Shown in pieces: positions 25,736-35,323 of a DNA stretch of 64,000 nt. Positions within the stretch are counted from its first letter, which is position 1, and every line of letters starts with the position of its first letter. Source of the DNA: Lentzea albidocapillata (GTDB lineage Bacteria; Actinomycetota; Actinomycetes; Mycobacteriales; Pseudonocardiaceae); assembly GCF_000719115.1 (NCBI RefSeq), contig NZ_JOEA01000011.1:1-64000 (forward strand), given 5' to 3'. Both the position numbers and the translations under genes were made by a program. Under the pieces are notes generated by a model. The model saw nothing but the letters and a program-made list of their open reading frames with translations. It had not been told where the DNA came from and did no database searches.

Positions 25736-26299
25736 TCAGCCCGCCATGATCTTCTGCAGGGCGTCCAGCGCACGGGAAGCCGTCGACTTCACGGTGCCCT
25801 TCGAGATGCCCGTGGCCTCGGCGATCTCCGCCTCGGACAGGTCGCCGTAGTAGCGCAGCACGAGGACCTCGCGCTGGCGCGGCGGAAGCTGCTGCAACGC
25901 CTTGACCACGGCCTGGTGCTCCGCGGTGAGCATCGCGAGCGACTCGGCCGACCGTGCGTTCGCCACGTGCGGCGGCGTGTAGTCGCGGGCCGTCTTGCGC
26001 CGGCGCAGCACGCTGCGGGAGCCGTTGACCACGGCCGTGCGGAGGTAGCCGACGGCCGCCTGGGAGTCGCGCAGACCCTTCCAGTTGCGGTGCAGGCCGG
26101 TGAAGGCCTCCTGGACCACGTCCTCGGCCGTCGACGGCTCGTCGACGAGCAGCAGCGCGAGCCGGACGAGGCGCATGCGGTGCTGCTTGTACAGGTCTTC
26201 GAGCGTGAGGGGCCCTGTGGGAGGTCCTGCGACGCCGTCCTTGATTCGCAGGTTGGTCAGGGTGTCCTGCACGGTGCGCGGAGTTTCTTCGCCAACCAC
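25736..26299 (-). CDS. SigE-type (ECF) RNA polymerase sigma factor
   Basis: This 187-residue ECF sigma factor has region 2 (LVDEPSTAEDVVQEAFTGLHRNW, DNA melting and -10 binding) and region 4 (LPPRQREVLVLRYYGDLSEAEIAEATG, -35 binding). The N-terminus is longer than in the two sigma genes near 61 and 62.5 kb. No anti-sigma gene is adjacent. The trigger and targets are unknown. Confidence 0.9.
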   Translation of the reverse strand: MVGEETPRTVQDTLTNLRIKDGVAGPPTGPLTLEDLYKQHRMRLVRLALLLVDEPSTAEDVVQEAFTGLHRNWKGLRDSQAAVGYLRTAVVNGSRSVLRRRKTARDYTPPHVANARSAESLAMLTAEHQAVVKALQQLPPRQREVLVLRYYGDLSEAEIAEATGISKGTVKSTASRALDALQKIMAG

Positions 26300-26339
26300 A
26301 AGGTAGGACGGTACCGGTCAGCTTCACTACGGTGGTGGC

Positions 26340-26621
26340 ATGGCCCGCTTTGCAGTCGAATTGGTGTTCGGTCCCGATCGCGAGAAGCGCCTCGCGGTGC
26401 GCCCCGAGCACCGCGAGTACATCGCCTCCCTCGCCGAGAAGGGCGTGATCCTCGCGTCAGGTCCGTATGCGGACGACGCCGGCGCGTTGATCATCTACGA
26501 GGCGGCGGACGAAGCCTCGGTGAAGGAGATCATCGCCGCCGACCCCTACACGACCGCGAACGTCGCGCAGTGGACCATCCGCGAGTGGAACCCGCTGATG
26601 GGACCCTGGATCACCGGCTAG
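26340..26621 (+). CDS. YciI-like (YCII) family protein
   Basis: This 93-residue single-domain protein has the ferredoxin-like YCII fold with HREYIASLAEKGVILASGP and the Asp of DDAGALIIYE. Family members may bind or degrade small chlorinated or aromatic molecules. The ATG lies 6 nt after TACGGT (26328-26333), a leaderless start. It overlaps the convergent SDR by 11 bp. Confidence 0.8.
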   Translation: MARFAVELVFGPDREKRLAVRPEHREYIASLAEKGVILASGPYADDAGALIIYEAADEASVKEIIAADPYTTANVAQWTIREWNPLMGPWITG

Positions 26622-27471
26622 CGGCCTGCCCGCCCGGCCCGACCAGGCCCGACGTGTCGCTCGCGGCCATCTGCCGGTCGGCGTCGGCCACCTCCTCGAC
26701 CGCCTGGCGGTCCACGACCACCGGCGTGAACGCGCGGAAGAACTTCAGCACGCCGACCCAGCCGGGGACGTGGACCGCCTTCGCCCGCTTCTCGATGCCC
26801 CTGACCACGGCCCTGCCGACGTTGCGGACGGGGTACTTCTTGCCCGCGACGCCCGGCATGCCCTGGCGCAGCTTGCCGAAGACCGGGTGCTCGTCGGCGC
26901 TGTTGACCATGTCCGTGGAGATCCACGAGAAGTACGCGGTGCCGACGCCCACGCCCAGGTGCCTGACCTCGGCCCGGAGGCTGTCCGCAAACGCTTCGCA
27001 GCCCGCCTTCGCCGCCGAGTAGGCCGCGTTGCCGGGGATGTGGACGATCGCCGCGAGCGACGAGACGACCAGGCAGTAGCCGCGGCTCTTGATCAGGTGT
27101 GGCAGCGCCGTGCGGACCGTGCGCCACACACCGAGCAGGTTGACCTCGATGACCCGTTCGAACGCCTTCGGGTCCATCGAGCGCACGAACCCGGTGGCCG
27201 CGATGCCCGCGTTCGCCACCACGACGTCGATGCCGCCGAAGTGGGCCGCGACCTCGTTCATGACGCGGTCGAGCACGTCCCAGTCCGTGACATCGGCTTC
27301 CCACGCCTTGCCGCCGGTCTCCCGTGCGACCTCTTCGAGCTGGGCTTTCTCCAGTCCGACGAGCGCGAGACGAGCCCCGCGCGAGGCCAGTTGCCTCGCC
27401 ACCTCGGCGCCGATGCCCCTGGCCGCGCCGGTGATCAGTACCACCTTGCCCGTGACGTCCATGCTCGTCAC
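26611..27471 (-). CDS. short-chain dehydrogenase/reductase
   Basis: This 286-residue SDR has ITGAARGIG, VANAG and the catalytic VVSSLAAI plus YSAAK. It has the C-terminal membrane-proximal helix and tail typical of the CMR/oxidoreductase type (NADP-dependent alcohol or keto reductase). A GTG start at 27471 gives MTSMDVTGK; the ATG at 27462 is possible. Substrate unknown. Confidence 0.88.
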   Translation of the reverse strand: MTSMDVTGKVVLITGAARGIGAEVARQLASRGARLALVGLEKAQLEEVARETGGKAWEADVTDWDVLDRVMNEVAAHFGGIDVVVANAGIAATGFVRSMDPKAFERVIEVNLLGVWRTVRTALPHLIKSRGYCLVVSSLAAIVHIPGNAAYSAAKAGCEAFADSLRAEVRHLGVGVGTAYFSWISTDMVNSADEHPVFGKLRQGMPGVAGKKYPVRNVGRAVVRGIEKRAKAVHVPGWVGVLKFFRAFTPVVVDRQAVEEVADADRQMAASDTSGLVGPGGQAASR

Positions 27472-27507
27472 GGTAACGCAACCTACTCCCGGTAAGCTAC
27501 TGGCAAG

Positions 27508-28431
27508 TTAAATTGCGCTGAGGCGGTCCACCTCGGCCTGCGTGAGCTCCAGGGTCAGCAGCGGCAGCAGGTCGCTGAGCTGCTCCAACGTCCGGGCGGA
27601 CGCGATCGGCGCGGCCACCGTCGGCTGCTGGGCGAGCCACGCCAGAGCGACCGACGCGACCGTGGTCTCGTGCGTCTCGGCCAGTTCGTCGAGCACTTCG
27701 AGCACCTGCAGACCGTGCTCGTCCAGGTACTTCGAGGCCGCGCCCGCCCGTGCGCTCTGCACCTCGACGCCCGGCCGGTACTTGCCGGTGAGGAAGCCCC
27801 TGGCGAGCGACCAGTACGGCAGGGTCGCCAGGTCGTGCACCGCGGCGGTGTCCTGCAGGTCGCCCTCGAACTTGTCGCGGCTGACCAGGTTGTACTCGGG
27901 CTGCAGCGCCACGAACTTCGCGAAGCCCTCGCGTTCCTGGATCTCCAGCGCCAGCGCCAGCCGTTCGGCGGAGAAGTTGGACGCCGCGACGTAGCGGACC
28001 TTGCCGTCGCGGACGAGCTGGTCGTAGGCGGCCAGCGTCTCCTCCAGCGGCGTGTTCGGGTCGTCGAGGTGGTTGTAGTAGAGGTCGATGTGGTCGACGC
28101 CGAGCCGCTTCAACGAGCGTTCGGCGGCGGTCAGCACGGTGTCGCGCTTCTGGTTGCCGAACCCGGCGAGCATGCCGACCTTCGTGGCCACCACGACCTG
28201 GTCGCGGTCGTTCCGCGCCAGCCACCGGCCGATGATCGTCTCCGACTCGCCGCCGGAGTTGCCCTCGGCCCAGGCCGAGTACACGTCGGCGGTGTCGAGG
28301 AAGTTCCCGCCCGCCGCGGTGTAGGCGTCGAGCACCGCGAACGACTCGTCCTCGTCCGCGGTCCAGCCGAACACGTTGCCGCCCAGGCAGAGGCGGGACA
28401 CGTTCAGGTCAGTGGTGCTCAAGATCGGCAT
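27508..28431 (-). CDS. aldo/keto reductase
   Basis: This 307-residue NADPH-dependent TIM-barrel reductase has the catalytic Asp/Tyr segment GNFLDTADVYSAWAEG, the Lys in VVVATKVGML and the cofactor segment near APIASARTLEQL. It most resembles the AKR11/general stress group of aldo/keto reductases. It follows the SDR divergently from the LLM gene and may detoxify aldehydes. Confidence 0.9.
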   Translation of the reverse strand: MPILSTTDLNVSRLCLGGNVFGWTADEDESFAVLDAYTAAGGNFLDTADVYSAWAEGNSGGESETIIGRWLARNDRDQVVVATKVGMLAGFGNQKRDTVLTAAERSLKRLGVDHIDLYYNHLDDPNTPLEETLAAYDQLVRDGKVRYVAASNFSAERLALALEIQEREGFAKFVALQPEYNLVSRDKFEGDLQDTAAVHDLATLPYWSLARGFLTGKYRPGVEVQSARAGAASKYLDEHGLQVLEVLDELAETHETTVASVALAWLAQQPTVAAPIASARTLEQLSDLLPLLTLELTQAEVDRLSAI

Positions 28432-28468
28432 ACTGCGAAGGTAGTCCGCCACGAAGATTGGGGTTCGG

Positions 28469-29251
28469 ATGCTGGGAACGTTCGGGGTCTGGGGTTCGCA
28501 CTACGAGTGGGCCGGGAAGATCGGCGAGGTCGCGGAGCTCGAAGCGCTCGGCTACGGGACGTTCTGGCTCGGCGCCTCACCGGACATCGCCCTGGTGGAG
28601 CAGGCGCTGAACGCCACGACGTCGATGACCATCGCCACCGGCATCACCAACGTCTGGCAGACCGAGCCGGAGGCGATCTCCGCCGAGTTCCACCGGCTCG
28701 CGAGCGACAGGTTCCTGCTCGGCGTCGGCGCGGGCCACCGGCAGCTCGACCAGGCCTACGAGAAGCCCTACGACAAGCTCGTGTCCTACCTCGACCGGCT
28801 CGACGTGCCGGCCGACCGGCTGGTGCTCGCCGCCCTGGGCCCGAAGGTGCTGAAGCTCGCCGCCGACCGGACCGCGGGTGCCCATCCGTACCTGGTGCCG
28901 GTCGAGCACACCGCCGAGGCGCGCAAGGCGCTCGGCGACAAGCTCCTCGCGCCCGAGGTGACCGTGGTCGTGGAGGAGGACCCGGTGGCCGCCCGGGCCA
29001 TCGCGCGTGAGCAACTGGCGGTCTACTTCACGCTCACCAACTACGTGAACAACTGGCGCCGGTACGGGTTCACCGAGGAGGACGTCCAGGGGTCGGACCG
29101 CCTGCTGGACGCCCTGGTGGCGCACGGCAGCCCGGACCAGGTGGCCGCGAAGCTGCAGGCACACGTCGACGCGGGTGCCGACCACGTGGCCGTCCAGTCG
29201 CTGAACGGCCACTACGCGGAACTGGCCGGCGCCCTCGGGCTCAGGCGCTGA
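28469..29251 (+). CDS. luciferase-like (LLM) F420- or flavin-dependent oxidoreductase
   Basis: This 260-residue TIM-barrel protein starts LGTFGVWGSHYEWAG and carries the LLM segments FWLGASPDIALVE, ATGITNVWQTEP and FLLGVGAGHRQLD. The SPD..E pattern is usual in the F420-dependent TIGR03620-like group. It would oxidise or reduce a small molecule with deazaflavin. It overlaps the next convergent gene by 11 bp. Confidence 0.85.
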   Translation: MLGTFGVWGSHYEWAGKIGEVAELEALGYGTFWLGASPDIALVEQALNATTSMTIATGITNVWQTEPEAISAEFHRLASDRFLLGVGAGHRQLDQAYEKPYDKLVSYLDRLDVPADRLVLAALGPKVLKLAADRTAGAHPYLVPVEHTAEARKALGDKLLAPEVTVVVEEDPVAARAIAREQLAVYFTLTNYVNNWRRYGFTEEDVQGSDRLLDALVAHGSPDQVAAKLQAHVDAGADHVAVQSLNGHYAELAGALGLRR

Positions 29252-29525
29252 TCTCGACGCCCTTCCAGAACGCCACGTGGCCCTTGATCTGCTTCGCCGC
29301 TTCCATCGGCTCGGGGTAGTACCAGGCCGCGTTGGTGTTCTCGGCGCCGTCGACCTGCAACGAGTAGTAGTTCGCGTCGCCCTTCCACGGGCAGTGCGAG
29401 GTGTGGTCGGTCGGCTTCAGCACCGCCGGGTCGACGGACTCCAGCGGGAAGTAGTGGTTGCCTTCGACCACGACGGTGTCGTCGCTCGAAGCGATGATCT
29501 TGCCGTTCCACTGAGCGGTTGCCAT
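29241..29525 (-). CDS. DUF427 protein
   Basis: This 94-residue protein is one compact DUF427 domain with HTSHCPWKGDANYYSL and AAWYYPEPMEAAKQIKGHVAFW, the conserved aromatic and basic blocks. The function is unknown. ATG 29525 is chosen because the longer frame adds a basic, weakly coding N-terminus. It faces fba across a promoter region. Confidence 0.85.
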   Translation of the reverse strand: MATAQWNGKIIASSDDTVVVEGNHYFPLESVDPAVLKPTDHTSHCPWKGDANYYSLQVDGAENTNAAWYYPEPMEAAKQIKGHVAFWKGVEISA

Positions 29526-29635
29526 GTCTTCCAGTGTCCCCTTACCGGCGGGTAGCGCAGACCGGCTGGTCAACTGGTACTTGATCGATCACTCTGTGAG
29601 GACGGCCACTGCACCGGCCCCGTGACACACCCTCG

Positions 29636-29641
29636 TAGGAT
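29636..29641 (+). promoter_or_regulatory. fba promoter -10 hexamer
   Basis: TAGGAT lies 41 bp upstream of the fba start. No well-spaced -35 is obvious, which is common for housekeeping promoters in this group. A GGAGG ribosome site precedes the ATG. Confidence 0.45.
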
Positions 29642-29682
29642 GCGAGCTGACACCCGTTCAGGGCGCCTGAGGAGGACCACCG

Positions 29683-30717
<1,035 letters not shown>

Positions 30718-30730
30718 CACCGGTTGTGAG

Positions 30731-30760
30731 AAGGGCCCCGGCTCGTGCCGGGGCCCTTTT
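30731..30760 (+). terminator. fba rho-independent terminator
   Basis: Perfect 12-bp arms (AAGGGCCCCGGC) with a TCGT loop end in TTTT. It also protects the convergent NmrA-type gene. Confidence 0.9.
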
Positions 30761-30764
30761 GCTT

Positions 30765-31604
30765 TCAGCGGAACGCTTCGACGTTGCGTGCGGCCCAGTC
30801 GGCGAACGACCGCGGAGCGCGGCCGAGAACCGCCTGGACGTCCGGGCTCACGCGCAGTTCATGCGGGGTCGGCGAGCTGAGGATGTCCAGGGTGTCGTCG
30901 GCGAGCTCGCCGGGCATCAGCTGTTCCATGCCGGCCTTGGCCTCGGCGCGGGTGAGCTCGTGGAACCGCACAGGCTCGCCGAGTGCCCCCGCGATGGCCG
31001 CGGTCTGCTCCCGGGGCGTGATCACCTCCGGGCCGGTCAGTTCGTAGACCGCGCCGTTGTGCCGGTCGTCCGTGAGGCAGGCGGCCGCGACCTCCGCGAT
31101 GTCGGCAGGGTCCAGGATCGGTACCCCGGTGTCGCCGAACGGTGCGGCGACCATCCGGTTCGCGCGGACGGACTCGGCCCACCACAGGGCGTTGGACGCG
31201 AAACCGCCCGGCTGCAGGATCGACCAGTCGAGGCCGGAGTTCCGGACCACGTCCTCCAGCTCGCGCATCGCGACCCGTGTCGTGCCGAACGGCCTGGTCA
31301 CCACACCCAGCGTGGAGAGCAGGACGATTCGGCGGACTCCGTTCGCCTTCGCCTGGACGATGATGTCGGCCGGACTGGCGTCGGCGGCGTGCAGATCGCC
31401 GGACAGCAGCAGGAACAACGCCTTCGCGCCGTCCAGCGCGGGTTCGAGGCTTCGGGCGTCGGCCAGGTCGGCTTGGACGTGCCGCACCCCGTCCGGCACC
31501 TCGGCGGCGTTCCGCGACACCGCCGTCACCTGCTCACCCGACTCGGCCAGCGCCCGCGTCAACGGCCTGCCGATGTTCCCGGTAGCGCCGGTCACCACGA
31601 TCAT
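30765..31604 (-). CDS. NmrA-type NAD(P)H-binding protein
   Basis: This 279-residue atypical SDR has the Rossmann motif VTGATGNIGRPL at its N-terminus but lacks the YxxxK catalytic pair. This fits the NmrA/NAD(P)H:quinone reductase-2 group, which sense redox state or reduce quinones. It is divergent from the HxlR regulator, whose operator-like palindromes lie between them. Confidence 0.88.
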   Translation of the reverse strand: MIVVTGATGNIGRPLTRALAESGEQVTAVSRNAAEVPDGVRHVQADLADARSLEPALDGAKALFLLLSGDLHAADASPADIIVQAKANGVRRIVLLSTLGVVTRPFGTTRVAMRELEDVVRNSGLDWSILQPGGFASNALWWAESVRANRMVAAPFGDTGVPILDPADIAEVAAACLTDDRHNGAVYELTGPEVITPREQTAAIAGALGEPVRFHELTRAEAKAGMEQLMPGELADDTLDILSSPTPHELRVSPDVQAVLGRAPRSFADWAARNVEAFR

Positions 31605-31648
31605 TTTGCAGCTCCTTCGTCGATGTGGGCACGACGCTAGGAACTGGG

Positions 31649-31679
31649 CTTACGTTTTGTAAGGACGTACCTGTAGGTA
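31649..31679. promoter_or_regulatory. twin palindromes between the NmrA and HxlR genes
   Basis: CTTAC-N5-GTAAG at 31649-31663 and TACCTGTAGGTA at 31668-31679 lie in the 85-bp divergent spacer. They are likely sites for the adjacent HxlR regulator. TAAGCT at 31678-31683 is 6 nt before the HxlR start and partly overlaps the second palindrome, so autorepression is plausible. Confidence 0.6.
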
Positions 31680-31689
31680 AGCTCCGGAC

Positions 31690-32070
31690 ATGACGGTCGG
31701 AACTCAGTTCACGCGGTCCGGGGCGACGGAGCGGTATGAGGTGTTTCACACCGACTGCCCCGCGCGGGAGATGGTCGGCCACGTCACCAGCAGGTGGGGC
31801 ATCTGGGTGCTGATCTCCCTGCAGACCAACGACCTCAGGTTCTTCGAGCTGCGCGAGAGCATCCGCGGCGTCAGCGAGAAGATGCTGTCCCAGACCCTGC
31901 GCGGGCTCGTCGAGGACGGCCTGATCTGGCGCAGGGTCGAGCCGACGACCCCGCCCCAGGTCACCTACGGGTTGACCGAGTTCGGGCGGGACGTCGGCGA
32001 GCCGCTGGCCGACCTCTTCGGCCGGATCACCAGCCGGCTGTCAGCGGAGCTGGCCGATCTTCAGCCTTGA
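31690..32070 (+). CDS. HxlR/MarR-like redox-responsive regulator
   Basis: This 126-residue winged-helix protein begins with a single Cys block (DCPAREMVGHVTSRWGIWVL), then FELRESIRGVSEKMLSQTLRGLVEDGLI, the HxlR signature. Cys23 may be a redox or electrophile sensor as in QorR/HypR-type members. It likely represses the divergent NmrA-type gene. The ATG is 6 nt after TAAGCT (31678-31683), a leaderless start. Confidence 0.9.
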   Translation: MTVGTQFTRSGATERYEVFHTDCPAREMVGHVTSRWGIWVLISLQTNDLRFFELRESIRGVSEKMLSQTLRGLVEDGLIWRRVEPTTPPQVTYGLTEFGRDVGEPLADLFGRITSRLSAELADLQP

Positions 32071-33165
32071 CGCGATCAGCTGTGTCTTCGGTCGGTGGAC
32101 CACCATGTCCCCGACCGTCCACAACACCGCCAGCAGCACGGCCGTGACCGCCGCCGACGAGAACGAGATGGGCGGCCCCCACAGGTACTCCTGCTGGAAC
32201 CAGATTCCGACGTACCCGACCGTCGTGACGGCCGCCGACCCGAGCACGGCGGCGGCCGGCGTCGGCATCTCCACCGCGTGCGCCGCATCGATGGCGAGCG
32301 CGACGAGGATCAGGAACAGCGGCACCGCGGACTTCGGGAAGTCGATGCCCGCGAGCAACGGCCAGATCAGGCACCGGTACGCGACGTACCCGGCCGCGAC
32401 CGCCGTGGCGGCCCACCGCCGTCCGATCGTCCGGCGGGCGACGACCAGCACGATCGCCGCGGCGACCAGCCCCCACACCGGGTACACCCAGTCCGCGATG
32501 GGCAGCGCGAAGTGCACGACCGCCTCCCGCCCGACCGGCACGCCGAGCTGGTCGGCGGCGAACTGCAGGAGGATCGGCTCGGCCTCGGCCTTACCGCTGT
32601 CGTAGGCCTGCAACGCGCGCACGCCGTACTCCTGGTGCTGGTTGGGGAACCAGACGTTCTCCAGGAAGAAGAACCACAGCGCCACGAGCCCGAACGTCCG
32701 TGCGTTGCCCTCGGGGAAGTACTTCATCCACCCGCGGATCGCGCCGGCGAGCATCACCGCCGTGCCCAGGTAGAGCAGCGCGTGCGACCCGCTCCAACTC
32801 GTGATGTCGAGCCCGTTGACGCGGTGGTTGATGATGTCGATCGGCAGGGCCACGAGGAAGATCCCGCACCCGACTTGCATCAACCGGATCGTCAGCTTGT
32901 CGCCGCCGTACCCGGTGAACGTGTGGAACAACGTCAGCCCGACCACGATGACCGTGCCGACCGTGTTGATCAGGTGCGGCGGCGCGAGATCGTCGCGCAG
33001 CCACTTGAAGTGCCACGAGACGTCCCACGACGACCCGATCAACTTGAGCAGGAGACCGACGAGCCACAGCTGGTAGAGCTGCTTCGTGAGCGCCGCCGGT
33101 GTCTGTCTGCCGGGCGCGCCCCGCTCCCAGTACTGGTCACGGAACTGCCTAACCCCCTGAATCAT
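32041..33165 (-). CDS. polytopic membrane protein of unknown function
   Basis: This 374-residue protein has about nine predicted helices (for example YLGTAVMLAGAIRGW, GLVALWFFFLENVW, YPVWGLVAAAIVLVVARR) and charged loops. There is no recognisable family motif. Its stop overlaps the end of the HxlR gene by 30 bp. ATG 33165 is chosen from the onset of coding bias. Function unknown. Confidence 0.75.
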   Translation of the reverse strand: MIQGVRQFRDQYWERGAPGRQTPAALTKQLYQLWLVGLLLKLIGSSWDVSWHFKWLRDDLAPPHLINTVGTVIVVGLTLFHTFTGYGGDKLTIRLMQVGCGIFLVALPIDIINHRVNGLDITSWSGSHALLYLGTAVMLAGAIRGWMKYFPEGNARTFGLVALWFFFLENVWFPNQHQEYGVRALQAYDSGKAEAEPILLQFAADQLGVPVGREAVVHFALPIADWVYPVWGLVAAAIVLVVARRTIGRRWAATAVAAGYVAYRCLIWPLLAGIDFPKSAVPLFLILVALAIDAAHAVEMPTPAAAVLGSAAVTTVGYVGIWFQQEYLWGPPISFSSAAVTAVLLAVLWTVGDMVVHRPKTQLIASRLKIGQLR

Positions 33166-33301
33166 CCGCACATCATGAGCTTTGCTCGGGTGTCCAGGTA
33201 GGCGGAACGCCCCTGGTTTTACCCTGATGTTTCCAATTCGTGCGCACGATGGAGTGAACGAAGTTGAACTTCGGTGGGCGGGCTCGGCAAGGTGCACGGC
33301 C

Positions 33302-33421
33302 ATGAGCTCTGACGCGACCGATCGTTACAAGGCGACCACGAAGCAGCGGATCATCGCCGGAGTGCTCGTCACCGTGCTGATGCTGGCTGTTGTGGCCACC
33401 GTCCTGAGGATGTTCGTCTAG
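33302..33421 (+). CDS. 39-residue single-helix membrane peptide
   Basis: A short basic N-terminus (SSDATDRYKATTKQR) is followed by one helix, IIAGVLVTVLMLAVVATVLR. It ends 8 bp before the DUF3151 gene, suggesting one transcript. The longer upstream frame adds a poorly coding N-terminus. A CGAAGTT-g-AACTTCG palindrome at 33259-33273 could be regulatory. Confidence 0.55.
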   Translation: MSSDATDRYKATTKQRIIAGVLVTVLMLAVVATVLRMFV

Positions 33422-33429
33422 CTGGCACG

Positions 33430-33849
33430 ATGGGCCGCATGGTTGAGAACCTCCTCGGGCCCGAGCCGACTCGTCTTCCCGAACGCTCTGAGGCGCAGGC
33501 TGCCGCTGATGGCGGTACTGATCCCGGCAAGATCGTTCGGGCCTATCCGGACTTTTCTGAGGCTTGGGCCTTGTTGGCTGAGCGGGCTTTGCATGCTGGG
33601 GACCCTGTTGCTGCTTATGCGTATGCCCGGACTGGGTATCACCGGGGGCTTGATCAGTTGCGGCGGGCTGGGTGGAAGGGGTTTGGGCCTGTGCCTTGGT
33701 CGCACCGGCCCAATCAGGGGTTTTTGAGGGCGCTTGCTGCGTTGGCGTTGGCTGCTCGGGAGATTGGGGAGGATGAGGAGTGGGACCGTTGTTCCAAGTT
33801 CCTTGCTGACTCGGATCCTGAGGCGCCGGCTGCGCTTGGGCTGGTCTGA
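33430..33849 (+). CDS. DUF3151 protein
   Basis: This 139-residue protein shows NLLGPEPTRLPE, FSEAWALLAERAL and GYHRGLDQLRRAGWKGFGPVPW, the DUF3151 pattern of TPR-like helices. A homologue is found near purA and fba in mycobacteria. Its codon use is unusually rich in T and G at third positions compared with neighbours. Function unknown. ATG 33439 is an alternative start. Confidence 0.85.
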   Translation: MGRMVENLLGPEPTRLPERSEAQAAADGGTDPGKIVRAYPDFSEAWALLAERALHAGDPVAAYAYARTGYHRGLDQLRRAGWKGFGPVPWSHRPNQGFLRALAALALAAREIGEDEEWDRCSKFLADSDPEAPAALGLV

Positions 33850-33894
33850 CGCTCTGTCCGTAGTGTTCCCCGGCTTGCGGGCGGCCTGGTCGCC

Positions 33895-34022
33895 TTGCGT
33901 GCTTCCCCTGGGGGCGCTGCCCCCAGACCCCCGGCAAGTCTGATCAGGGGGTTCACGCCGTGCGTAGGTAGATGGCACGCCTGTTGCGTTGGGCGGCTGC
34001 CTGTTGCGTAGCTGGGTGCGTT
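33895..34022. repeat. dispersed repeat A, copy 2
   Basis: This is the same 128-bp unit as at 43-170, in the same orientation, with CTGGGGGC-gct-GCCCCCAG and the block gatggcacgcctgttgcg kept. It lies just after the DUF3151 stop. The remainder of 33850-34159 holds only the hairpin at 34064-34124. Confidence 0.8.
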
Positions 34023-34063
34023 GGCGGTGGGGTCCCATCACGAGCCGAGCCAAGAGCGGGCCA

Positions 34064-34124
34064 CATGCGTGAAGGGGTGTCAACTCGACGAAAAGCGTGT
34101 CGAGTTGACACCCCTTCACGCATG
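34064..34124. repeat. perfect 26-bp inverted repeat hairpin
   Basis: The arms at 34064-34089 and 34099-34124 are exact complements, starting CATGCGTGAAGGGGTG, around a 9-nt loop. It is followed by no T run. Both strands of the arms could encode short peptide-like frames, but the symmetry indicates a structural element, a dispersed hairpin or a protein site. Confidence 0.8.
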
Positions 34125-34159
34125 CAGCAAGTGCTATGGCGCGACTCGGCGGGTGGTGA

Positions 34160-35323
34160 GTGGTGGGCGCGGTTCGGGAAGCGGTTGGGCGTGGGGTTGG
34201 GCGGTGGCGTGGGGCCGCGTTGCCGATCGTCCAGTGTGCTCTGTCCGCTGGCCTTGCCTGGATGGTTGCGACGCTGGTCATCGGGCACGCGCATCCGTTT
34301 TTTGCGCCGATTGCCGCTGTTGTTTGTCTTGGGGTTTCGCTGGGGCAGCGGTTGCGGCGGGTTGGTGAGCTCGTCGTTGGTGTTTCGGTTGGGGTTGGGG
34401 TTGGGGACGCGCTGATCAGCTGGATCGGTAGTGGGCCCTGGCAGATTGCGCTCGTTGTGGCGCTGGCGATGTCTGCCGCCGTGTTGCTGGACGGCGGGTC
34501 TGTCATTGCGTTGCAGGCTGGGAGCAGTGCGGTGCTTGTCGCCACGTTGTTGCCGCCCAGTGCTGGTGGTGGGTTCGACCGGATGATCGACGCGTTGACC
34601 GGTGGGCTTGTCGGGTTGGCGGTGGCTGCGCTCATTCCGGCCAATCCCGTCACGGTGGCGCAGCGGCAGTTGAAGGTGCTCACGAACACCCTTAGTGGGG
34701 CGTTGCGGGACCTTGCTGGTGCGCTTGACGAGAAGGATTCGGTCAAGGCTGCTGGGGTGTTGGCCGAGTTGCGGACCAGTCAGACGACCATTGACGACTA
34801 CAAAACGGCGTTGCTGACCGGTAGTGAGATCGCGAAGATCGCGCCGATTCGGTGGCGGGCCAAGGACGAGCTCAAGCGGTATCAGACTGCTGCCGGGCCG
34901 GTGGACTACGCGATTCGGAACACTCGGGTGCTGGCTCGGCGGAGCATGGCGGCGTTGAAGGCCGACGAGCGGATTCCGGACGGGGTGCCGGACGTGCTCA
35001 AGGACTACGCGGACGCCGTGGACTGTCTGAAGGGCGAGTTGGAGAAGAACAAGGAGCCGAAGCTGACTCGGGAGGCCGTGCGGGACGCCGCGCGGGTGCT
35101 TACCGCGCGGCGTCTCGGCGGGGACGGGTTCTCGTCCAAGGTCGTGCTGGCGCAGATCCGCAGTGTCGCGGTGGACCTGCTGCAGGCCACGGGGCTGAGC
35201 CGGAGTGAGGCGATGGAGGCGTTGCCGCCTCTCAGCCCTCCGGCCGATGCAAAAGCCCGTGCAGAAGAGAGTGCACCTGTTCGTGATCGCGAGGATCCGT
35301 CAGAACGCACGCACCGCCCGTGA
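34160..35323 (+). CDS. FUSC/aromatic acid exporter-like membrane protein
   Basis: This 387-residue protein has about six helices in its first 170 residues, including the segment HAHPFFAPIAAVVCLGVSLGQRLRR and the GLVGLAVAALIP helix, resembling the FUSC/ArAE transporter domain. A long cytoplasmic helical domain follows. It may export aromatic or envelope-active compounds. Like DUF3151 it is T-rich at third positions in its first half. It starts at the first of two adjacent GTG codons and overlaps the convergent small gene by 92 bp. Confidence 0.75.
   Translation: MVGAVREAVGRGVGRWRGAALPIVQCALSAGLAWMVATLVIGHAHPFFAPIAAVVCLGVSLGQRLRRVGELVVGVSVGVGVGDALISWIGSGPWQIALVVALAMSAAVLLDGGSVIALQAGSSAVLVATLLPPSAGGGFDRMIDALTGGLVGLAVAALIPANPVTVAQRQLKVLTNTLSGALRDLAGALDEKDSVKAAGVLAELRTSQTTIDDYKTALLTGSEIAKIAPIRWRAKDELKRYQTAAGPVDYAIRNTRVLARRSMAALKADERIPDGVPDVLKDYADAVDCLKGELEKNKEPKLTREAVRDAARVLTARRLGGDGFSSKVVLAQIRSVAVDLLQATGLSRSEAMEALPPLSPPADAKARAEESAPVRDREDPSERTHRP

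Noticed and set aside
33259..33273. CGAAGTT-g-AACTTCG palindrome before the 39-residue gene
   Set aside because: It is a single short palindrome with no known consensus. It is mentioned in the gene entry but not listed as a site.
34064..34124. Reading the perfect hairpin as an ordinary terminator
   Set aside because: There is no T run, it lies over 200 bp after the upstream stop, and the arms are far longer and more exact than needed.
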